Below, piece after piece: positions 1 to 4,600 of a stretch of DNA of 9,551 nucleotides (position 1 is its first letter; each line of letters begins with the position of its first letter). The stretch spans positions 1,827 to 11,377 of the forward strand of contig MHIS01000020.1 in assembly GCA_001817635.1 (NCBI GenBank). Direction: 5' to 3'. The stretch is from Candidatus Colwellbacteria bacterium GWA2_46_10 (GTDB lineage Bacteria > Patescibacteriota > Minisyncoccia > UBA6257 > Colwellbacteraceae). The position numbers and the translations under genes were made by a program. The notes beneath the pieces were generated by a model. The model had not been told where the DNA came from, ran no database searches, and was given only the letters and a program-made list of their open reading frames with translations.

Positions 1-513
1 TGGGATGACATCAGGCAGACTTTTTCTGTCTGTGGGCTCCCCGTTACTTTTCGAAACTTTCGTAAACCGAGCGTCAATTGCGTCGCACTCCTCACATACG
101 GCTTTTTCATAGCGAACATCAGGTACCAACTCTAGTAGACGTTTAACTGTCTTTGAAAGAGAACCGTTGCCCAGCATATCAACCGAAGAGGCCACCACTA
201 TCTTCCCAGAGAAAAGCCAGTCTTTGATAGTATTGAAACTGTCTTCTGGATCAAACATCAACATTTCGTCCACCCCCACAACGTCTACCTCCTCCATATT
301 TACCTGTTTAGCTAAATCGCTCAGTTTCTCCACCTTCAAGGCCTTTCTGGAAAGACCAATCCTCGACTCCACGTCGTCTTCCCTCACGTTAGCCGTAGAG
401 TGAACTGTCATGACTTTCTTGTGAGCATGCTCGTACCGATCAAGCTCCGCGATCAAAGCGATAGACTTGCCACTCGCCATCGGCCCCAAGATTAAAGTAA
501 ACTCCCCTGCCAT
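1..513 (-). CDS. tdk: Thymidine kinase (type II), 3' end cut by window edge
   Basis: This gene encodes an enzyme that phosphorylates thymidine to dTMP with ATP, a cytosolic salvage step. The 171 visible codons show a P-loop GPMASGKS at residues 10-17, the family's SRIGLS segment at 50-55, a Walker B-like VVGVDEML at 78-85 whose Asp-Glu (82-83) holds the expected catalytic Glu, and the first half of a zinc site, CEEC, at 140-143. The following text (NGEP...LPDVIP) resembles the stretch before the second zinc ligand pair, which lies beyond the window. The ATG at 513 is preceded by GGAG with a 5-nt spacer, and a perfect TATAAT lies further upstream. The segment where typical enzymes have a DFRG-like motif reads SVDMLGNGS here, which is divergent. 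The family call is firm; the nucleoside specificity is inferred. Confidence 0.88.
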   Translation of the reverse strand, partial: MAGEFTLILGPMASGKSIALIAELDRYEHAHKKVMTVHSTANVREDDVESRIGLSRKALKVEKLSDLAKQVNMEEVDVVGVDEMLMFDPEDSFNTIKDWLFSGKIVVASSVDMLGNGSLSKTVKRLLELVPDVRYEKAVCEECDAIDARFTKVSKSNGEPTDRKSLPDVIP

Positions 514-551
514 ATCTTCTCCAGTATACAGAGAACCTCTCCTTTCACCAT

Positions 552-557
552 ATTATA
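552..557 (-). promoter_or_regulatory. tdk: Putative -10 box of thymidine kinase
   Basis: A perfect TATAAT on the minus strand lies about 39 nt upstream of the tdk ATG. Transcription would start near 545 and give a leader of about 32 nt carrying the GGAG ribosome site. I see no good -35 hexamer at 17 nt. The box lies about 20 bp from the divergent promoter at 575-603, so the two units share a regulatory gap. Confidence 0.5.
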
Positions 558-574
558 TATCCCCATCCGATAAA

Positions 575-603
575 TTGACGTATTGATACAAATATGTTAT
601 ATA
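575..603 (+). promoter_or_regulatory. Sigma70-type promoter of the small zinc-protein unit
   Basis: The sequence shows a -35 hexamer TTGACG at 575-580, a spacer of exactly 17 nt, and a -10 hexamer TATATA at 598-603. Initiation is expected near 610, placing a GGAGG ribosome site (618-622) and the ATG at 628 just downstream. This is the most consensus-like promoter in the window and suggests strong expression of the downstream unit. Confidence 0.65.
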
Positions 604-627
604 GAAAGTTGTCTAGTGGAGGAAGAT

Positions 628-861
628 ATGTTCATTGATGGCCGAGAAGACGGGGAAACAAGAGTGGCTCCCGTGATCCGCGGTGGAAATCACGGCACCG
701 CTCACCCCGACGGCAGGAAGATGGTCGAAACGTTCGGCCAGGACCGCACTTGTGCGACACGGGGGTGTAACACGAAACTGTCCCAGTACAACAGGGACAG
801 CGAGTGCTCCACGCACTCACCGGTCGTGCGACCATCTTCAAAAGACCTTTCATCGAGGTAA
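628..861 (+). CDS. Small putative zinc-binding protein (C-x4-C-x12-C-x2-H)
   Basis: This is a 77-aa protein of unknown function. Its core, residues 40-63, carries Cys42, Cys47, Cys60 and His63 around the segment TKLSQYN. That arrangement resembles a short zinc-knuckle module (C-x4-C, then LSxYN, then C-x2-H) that I recall from small actinobacterial, phage and CPR proteins; I cannot confirm this by search. The N-terminal 40 and C-terminal 14 residues are polar and probably disordered. The start at 628 is chosen because GGAGG sits 5 nt upstream, while an in-frame ATG at 583 lies before the predicted transcription start. The gene has its own promoter and terminator-like hairpin. It is clearly GC-richer than ftsX (40 of 60 bases G or C at 661-720, versus 26 of 60 at 2221-2280). 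Its RNA also holds several perfect inverted repeats, so a non-coding or dual role cannot be excluded. Confidence 0.62.
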   Translation: MFIDGREDGETRVAPVIRGGNHGTAHPDGRKMVETFGQDRTCATRGCNTKLSQYNRDSECSTHSPVVRPSSKDLSSR

Positions 862-914
862 CCCCATCACAAGCGCGTGCCTTATCACCCGTAGTGATGG
901 GGTTTCGCGCTTTT
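860..914 (+). terminator. Terminator-like hairpin with interleaved second stem
   Basis: An 11-bp perfect stem (860-870 with 894-904) begins inside the stop codon of the small zinc protein and is followed by TTTCGCGCTTTT. A second complementarity, AAGCGCG at 871-877 with CGCGCTT at 906-912, is interleaved with it, so the two stems probably exclude each other. The T-tract favours termination of the + unit. The opposite direction has no T-run. Confidence 0.6.
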
Positions 915-944
915 AGGATTTACTGGTTCTAGCCGAATCTAGCT

Positions 945-1196
945 CTATTCCTTCACAAATCGATTATACAACCATACAAAAAGCCATCCCCCTACAAACC
1001 CATCCACAAAACCATATATTGCTCCAACAACAGCCCCAAAGTATGTGAGGCTATACCACCAAGGATATATCCCCGACATCATTAACAAGAAATCAGAGGC
1101 ATATCCGTTAGCAGCCGCAAGGACAGTCATCAAGAGCATAGCTCCACCCCACAGTACTCCGGAAGCCATACCAAACGCTTTAGGATCCAATTTCAT
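945..1196 (-). CDS. Small holin-like two-helix membrane protein
   Basis: This is an 83-aa hydrophobic protein with two membrane segments, roughly residues 9-31 and 51-77, the latter rich in glycine (YGFVDGFVGGW), ending in the charged tail YNRFVKE. I recognise the pattern MKLD-KAF near the start and YGF-DGF-GGW-WLYN at the end from a widespread small family often labelled bacteriophage holin-like. A real lytic function is doubtful, because no phage genes are nearby. I chose the ATG at 1196 over an in-frame TTG at 1202 because family members begin MKLD. No convincing SD is present and the leader would be about 17 nt. It converges with the small zinc-protein unit. Confidence 0.72.
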   Translation of the reverse strand: MKLDPKAFGMASGVLWGGAMLLMTVLAAANGYASDFLLMMSGIYPWWYSLTYFGAVVGAIYGFVDGFVGGWLFVWLYNRFVKE

Positions 1197-1219
1197 ATTC
1201 AAAGTAATACAACGACCTT

Positions 1220-1225
1220 TTTATA
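1220..1225 (-). promoter_or_regulatory. Putative -10 box of holin-like gene
   Basis: The minus strand reads TATAAA about 24 nt before the ATG, in a very AT-rich stretch (about 1203-1250), with another -10-like TAAAAT just upstream. The -35 region is poor. The position fits a short leader without an SD site. Confidence 0.35.
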
Positions 1226-1270
1226 CATTTTATCACATAGAAAAAATAACCTCGTGTGATGAAAGAAACT

Positions 1271-1309
1271 GAGTGAGGTACCCGCGGAAAGCCAGCGGGC
1301 ACCCCACTC
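1271..1309 (-). terminator. Imperfect GC-rich hairpin, probable terminator
   Basis: Positions 1271-1285 pair with 1295-1309: 13 of 15 positions match, with two mismatches and a 9-nt loop, including the perfect core CCCGC/GCGGG. On the minus strand the stem is followed by a weak T-rich stretch (AGTTTCTTTC). It lies 34 nt after the stop of the 1343-1585 gene and before the AT-rich promoter of the next gene, which suits a terminator. The T-tract is too weak to be sure. Confidence 0.45.
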
Positions 1310-1342
1310 CACACCACCGAGGAACATGCCCAGTCCCCGAAA

Positions 1343-1585
1343 TCATTCCGGGAGACCTGTCGGGCATACAACAACCGATACGTACCCGCCCTTGAAGCCG
1401 ATCTCCTGTGTGCCCGGCACCAGCTGCTTCAGCTGCTCCAGGACACCGTAAGAGATCGAGTGATCTATCAACAGCCTGACATGATCCGCGCCCGTTGCAA
1501 GACTCGCTTCGATCTCTTTTCCCAGATCGTCGGGGGTATTCACAATCCCCCAACCCCCGAGGCGATGACGTTTCAGAAGAGTCAT
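1343..1585 (-). CDS. Unknown 80-aa protein, second gene of coupled pair
   Basis: I do not recognise this protein. It looks like a compact soluble alpha/beta fold: helix around residues 18-31 (PDDLGKEIEASLAT), strand HVRLLID at 35-41, helix GVLEQLKQL at 47-55, and a terminal strand GGYVSVVVC at 66-74. There is no signal peptide or membrane segment. Its ATG overlaps the TGA of the preceding gene by four bases (ATGA), a classic sign of translational coupling, which supports this frame over the overlapping 106-aa frame at 1233-1553. GC content is high (39 of 60 bases at 1381-1440). A small hairpin (1334-1353) spans the stop codon. The two gene products may act as a complex; this is inferred from arrangement only. 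Confidence 0.6.
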   Translation of the reverse strand: MTLLKRHRLGGWGIVNTPDDLGKEIEASLATGADHVRLLIDHSISYGVLEQLKQLVPGTQEIGFKGGYVSVVVCPTGLPE

Positions 1586-1839
1586 TCCGGCACTACTTCG
1601 AGAAAACGGCTCTTCTCCCAGACCTCAACGGTCACGAGGGAACCAGGTTCCTCAGAGTGAGGCTGTGTGCCGTATCCATGTTCATCGAACACGGCACATA
1701 GGTTTGAGACCGCCTGTGGGCGAACGGGGATTCCGACATTGCGCCATCCCCTCTGATTGATGGCTTCAATGCATTGCACCAAAGCCCTCCGTATATCGTC
1801 GCTCCCTCCAGTCACGGGAGATATGTCAAGAACTTTCAT
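1582..1839 (-). CDS. Unknown 85-aa protein, first gene of coupled pair
   Basis: I do not recognise this protein. Its pattern suggests a small beta-alpha-beta-alpha-beta domain: strand KVLDISPV, helix SDDIRRALVQCIEAINQR, strand NVGIPV, helix PQAVSNLCAVFDEHG and strand SLVTVEVW. It has two cysteines (residues 23 and 48), no membrane segment and no obvious catalytic motif. The start at 1839 is well supported, with AAGGAGG ending 7 nt before the ATG and a further GGAGG touching it, one of the strongest ribosome sites in the window. A possible promoter lies in the gap after ftsX, so the pair can be expressed apart from the division operon. Base composition is GC-rich compared with ftsX, consistent with separate acquisition. 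Confidence 0.65.
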   Translation of the reverse strand: MKVLDISPVTGGSDDIRRALVQCIEAINQRGWRNVGIPVRPQAVSNLCAVFDEHGYGTQPHSEEPGSLVTVEVWEKSRFLEVVPE

Positions 1840-1846
1840 CCTCCAC

Positions 1847-1853
1847 CCTCCTT
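1847..1853 (-). promoter_or_regulatory. Strong Shine-Dalgarno, AAGGAGG
   Basis: The minus strand reads AAGGAGG 7 nt before the ATG at 1839. It fixes the start of the first unknown gene and contrasts with the weak ribosome sites of prfB, ftsX and the glycosyltransferase. Confidence 0.75.
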
Positions 1854-1876
1854 CTTGTCTTCCTGAGGATTGTTTA

Positions 1877-1905
1877 ATTTAAAGCAAAACGGGCGCCGAG
1901 TGCAA
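1877..1905 (-). promoter_or_regulatory. Possible promoter of the unknown gene pair
   Basis: In the 71-nt gap after ftsX the minus strand has TTGCAC (1905-1900), a 17-nt spacer, then TTAAAT (1882-1877). Both hexamers are imperfect. The leader would begin near 1870 and carry the AAGGAGG site. Read-through from ftsX is an alternative, since I see no good terminator between them. Confidence 0.35.
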
Positions 1906-1910
1906 ATACG

Positions 1911-2825
1911 TTAGATACTGAGATAGCGGTTAATGGCTATCATGCTGGAGATTACCCCGATTGAAATACCAATGCCGATCTGACCCAAATAGAGCCAAAT
2001 AAAGCCTCCCCAGAACCACGCAACCAAGTCAAAGCCGGGGACGAACAAAGTGGCATAGGGAGAAATTAGATACACAAGGGGGATGGTAAGGAGAGTTACT
2101 AATGTAGCGGTCAAAAACCCATATATCACTCCCAATCCCACAAAAGGACCTCGAATAAATACATTGGGCGCTCCCACCAAACGCATAATGGCTACCTCAT
2201 CACGGTTAGAATAGATACCAAGTAAAATGGTATTGAAGGCAACTAGTATCGCCACGATCGCCAAGAATAAAGCGAGGATCAATCCGGCGAACTCACTGAC
2301 TCCGATGATGGCGGTCAACCTGTCTATCACCGCTTTGTTGTCTTCGTTGTAGCTAATCTCGTCCACCACCTCCTCGGGTACGATGTTTTTCAAATATGCA
2401 GCTACTACCGGCAACTGCTCCGTCTCATCCGTTTTGATATTCAAGGAAGCCGAAAGCGGATTATCCCCCAACTCTTCCAAGGCTTGCTGAATCGCCTCAT
2501 CTGACTTGTGGCGTTCCTTGAACTGGTTAAGCGCCTCGTCTTTAGATATGTAGGTAATTTCCCTTACTTCTTCTAACTCCCCCTCAATTTGTCTTCTTAG
2601 ATCCAAGATTCTATCCTCGGGAACATCTACGTTAAAGAAAACACTCACATCGATTTTTTCTTTTATAGAGGTTAAAGCAGCTTCCCCTACTGCTCCAAAC
2701 ACGAATATCCCCTGGAAGACCATGAGCACTAGGAGAATAACCATCATAGTAGCCATAGAGAGTAGTCTCTGACGCCAGAAGCTCTGGAAAGAGTATCTAA
2801 GCAATCGGTATAGGTTGGTAAACAT
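1911..2825 (-). CDS. ftsX: Cell-division ABC transporter permease FtsX
   Basis: FtsX is the membrane partner of FtsE. The FtsEX complex sits at the division site and, in well-studied bacteria, uses ATP to activate peptidoglycan hydrolases through an extracytoplasmic loop. The 304-aa protein has the family layout: a short cytoplasmic N-terminus, membrane helix 1 at about 25-47, a large extracytoplasmic domain at about 50-175 (typical start KIDVSVFF, then YISKDEAL and LGDNPLSASL), and three further helices at about 178-204, 228-254 and 272-297. The DEVAIMRLVGAP motif (209-220) after helix 2 is characteristic. The ATG follows the ftsE stop by 4 nt. There is no strong SD, so coupling to ftsE is likely. 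No hydrolase gene of the PcsB or RipC type is visible in the window. Confidence 0.95.
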   Translation of the reverse strand: MFTNLYRLLRYSFQSFWRQRLLSMATMMVILLVLMVFQGIFVFGAVGEAALTSIKEKIDVSVFFNVDVPEDRILDLRRQIEGELEEVREITYISKDEALNQFKERHKSDEAIQQALEELGDNPLSASLNIKTDETEQLPVVAAYLKNIVPEEVVDEISYNEDNKAVIDRLTAIIGVSEFAGLILALFLAIVAILVAFNTILLGIYSNRDEVAIMRLVGAPNVFIRGPFVGLGVIYGFLTATLVTLLTIPLVYLISPYATLFVPGFDLVAWFWGGFIWLYLGQIGIGISIGVISSMIAINRYLSI

Positions 2826-2829
2826 ATTC

Positions 2830-3516
2830 TTAAGCTAACGTGTATTTACCCTTGGCGGCATCTCTAATAATACGACCTCCGTCTAGATGAATCACTCTTT
2901 TGCCAAGCCTGTCTACCACATCCTTATTGTGGGTCGTTAAAATCACGGTAGTCCCCAGTTGATTGATTTGCTCTAATACCTTAATTACATCAGCTGTATT
3001 TAGAGGATCTAAGTTCCCGGTTGGCTCATCTGCCACAACTACCTTTGGGTGATTCACCATCGCTCTGGCGAGGGCCACTCTTTGAGCCTCTCCTCCCGAG
3101 AGCTGGTGAACAAAGTTATCCGCCTTGTCAGAGAGTCCAACTAGATCAAGGGCCTCACGCACCATATCGTCTATGTCCCTCTCTGGCACTCCAGCCACCT
3201 CCAGAGCGAAAGCTACATTTTCATATGCATTTTTTGTAGGCAAAAGGCGAAAATCCTGAAAGATCACCCCCACCTGACGGCGCAACTCTGGTAGCTCTTT
3301 GGGTCTTAAGGTATTCACTTCGTATTCTCCAAATACCACTCTTCCTTTAGTGGGTTTTTCTTCTCCAATCAAAAGCCGAACAATGGTGGATTTCCCAGCG
3401 CCCGATTTTCCCACGATAGAGACGAACTCTTTGGGCTCTATCTTGAAAGTAATATCCCGGAGGGCAGCATACTCGCCCCCGCCGTATTCTTTAGAAACGT
3501 CTTCGAAATAAATCAT
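2830..3516 (-). CDS. ftsE: Cell-division ATP-binding protein FtsE
   Basis: FtsE is the cytoplasmic ATPase of the FtsEX complex. The 228-aa sequence is complete and standard in length: Walker A GKSGAGKST (36-44), Q-loop Gln87 in QDFRLL, signature LSGGEAQRVALARA (139-152), Walker B VVVADE (159-164), D-loop NLD (168-170) and switch His196 in TTHNKD. The QDFRLLP segment is typical of FtsE rather than of generic LolD-like ATPases. The ATG at 3516 lies 6 nt after the prfB stop, with an AAAGG about 15 nt upstream inside the prfB end. The order prfB-ftsE-ftsX is common in Gram-positive bacteria and CPR genomes. Confidence 0.96.
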   Translation of the reverse strand: MIYFEDVSKEYGGGEYAALRDITFKIEPKEFVSIVGKSGAGKSTIVRLLIGEEKPTKGRVVFGEYEVNTLRPKELPELRRQVGVIFQDFRLLPTKNAYENVAFALEVAGVPERDIDDMVREALDLVGLSDKADNFVHQLSGGEAQRVALARAMVNHPKVVVADEPTGNLDPLNTADVIKVLEQINQLGTTVILTTHNKDVVDRLGKRVIHLDGGRIIRDAAKGKYTLA

Positions 3517-3522
3517 AAGGCT

Positions 3523-4492
3523 TTATGTACCTTTCAATTCTATCTCACCATCTATGAATTCATCAAGCTTTCCTTCTAATACACTCTCTATTTGTGAGGT
3601 TTCCACATCCGTACGATGATCCTTCACCATTTTGTATGGATGCAACACATACGATCGGATCTGGCTTCCCCACTCCGGTTTTACCTTAGTCCTTAAATCT
3701 CCCAGCTCCTTCGCCTGACGCTCTTCCATCAACTTAATGAGTTTCGCCTTCAGCAAAGCCAACGCTTTTTCTTTGTTTTGCGCTTGAGATCTCTCTGCCT
3801 CCGAAGCCGCGGCCAATCCGGTCGGTATATGCACCACCCTTACCGCCGTTTCCACCTTATTTACATTCTGTCCTCCAGGCCCGCTTGAACGCGAGAACTC
3901 CAACCTCACGTCGGTCTCCGGAACTTTGAAATTCTCGGCGTCCATACGCTGCAAATCCGGCAATATCTCAACCAACGCGAAGGATGTGTGCCGCAAACTC
4001 TTTGGGTCATACGGGGAGATACGCACCAATCTGTGCACTCCCGATTCATTCTTCAAAAATCCGTATGCATACGCGTCTTTGATCTCCAAAGTATTAGATG
4101 CCAACTCACGCACCTTCCAACCTCTCCTCTGTCCATATTTGCGATACATATCAAGCAACATTGAAGCCCAATCACTCGCGTCGTCTCCCCCAGCGCCGGA
4201 TTGCACTGAGATCACCGCCCCTAACGGATCGTACTTTCCACAAAGGAGCGCTTTGATCTCAAGTTTTTTCAAATCTGTTTCATTTGATACCGTGTCAAAT
4301 TCTTTTATAAGCTCCCGCAGGAAACCGGCCTCTTTGGTTTTTTCTTCAGCCAGAAGGCGATCCTTTTTCCACAGATCAGGATCGGCGATCTCTGCGTCTA
4401 GCTCCTTCAATCTCTGCCTCTTCCCCGCTACGTCAAAGACGCTCGCCTAAGCGGCGAGTTGGCTCTTCCAAATTCTTCTTGTCTTCTGCCAT
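3523..4492 (-). CDS. prfB: Peptide chain release factor 2, with +1 programmed frameshift
   Basis: RF2 recognises UGA and UAA and triggers peptide release. Translation starts at the ATG at 4492, runs 19 codons to CTT (4438-4436) followed by in-frame TGA, and must slip +1 (CTT-T-GAC) to continue at 4434. This gives 322 aa. The post-shift text DVAGKRQRLKELDAEIADPDLW matches the usual RF2 N-terminus once the shift is made. The catalytic GGQ is at 206-208, followed by NVNKVETAVR, and the stop-recognition tripeptide is SPY (159-161) instead of the usual SPF. The N-terminal domain is shorter than in the 365-aa E. coli protein; a helical part between DLW and CGKYDP is missing. No SD precedes the ATG. 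The 295-aa frame starting at 4410 is only the post-shift part. Confidence 0.94.
4432..4438 (-). promoter_or_regulatory. prfB: RF2 autoregulatory frameshift site, CTT TGA C
   Basis: The minus strand carries CTTTGAC at codons 19-20 of prfB, identical to the known autoregulatory slip site. When RF2 is scarce the ribosome pauses at UGA and slips +1. The usual SD-like stimulator (AGGGGG in E. coli, 3 nt before CTT) is replaced by a degenerate AGGCGAG at the same distance, which forms the 3' arm of a stem-loop. Confidence 0.93.
4442..4458 (-). other. Stem-loop just upstream of the prfB slip site
   Basis: On the minus strand CTCGCC (4458-4453) and GGCGAG (4447-4442) form a perfect 6-bp GC-rich stem with a 5-nt loop. 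The stem ends 3 nt before the slippery CTT. It includes the bases that would act as the internal SD. Whether it matters for frameshifting is inference. Confidence 0.5.
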
Positions 4493-4563
4493 GTAAATAC
4501 AGCGTTAATCGTAATTACTTTAACAAAACCATTTATTTTGAACAGAGGTCCACTTCAACAAGG

Positions 4564-4593
4564 TTGGTGTAGGTTAGAAGGATAAGATAAAAT
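4564..4593 (+). promoter_or_regulatory. Possible promoter of the glycosyltransferase gene
   Basis: TTGGTG (4564-4569) and TAAAAT (4588-4593) are separated by 18 nt. Initiation would fall near 4600, directly at the ATG at 4601, and no SD lies at normal distance, so the mRNA could be leaderless. The 108-nt gap 4493-4600 also has to hold the divergent prfB promoter, for which I see only AT-rich sequence. Confidence 0.35.
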
Positions 4594-4600
4594 CAAAGTA

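Noticed and set aside
822..833. Palindrome GGTCGTGCGACC as a possible operator
   Set aside because: It lies inside the coding region far from the promoter, with only a 2-nt centre; more simply part of the RNA pairing described.
613..853. Two minus-strand open frames opposite the small zinc protein
   Set aside because: They are shadows of the GC-rich region, with no start signals; the + frame has the promoter, SD and a Cys/His motif.
928..943. Tandem TCTAGC repeats 10 bp apart between the convergent genes
   Set aside because: They are only 6-mers, with two copies and no link to a promoter; most likely chance.
1233..1553. 106-aa minus-strand frame overlapping the second unknown gene
   Set aside because: It is rich in Arg, Cys and Gly as expected of an out-of-frame shadow, and lacks an SD; the 1343-1585 frame has the ATGA coupling.
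3926..4450. 174-aa open frame on the + strand
   Set aside because: It lies antisense to prfB, has no recognisable domain and no SD; the opposite strand encodes clear RF2 motifs.
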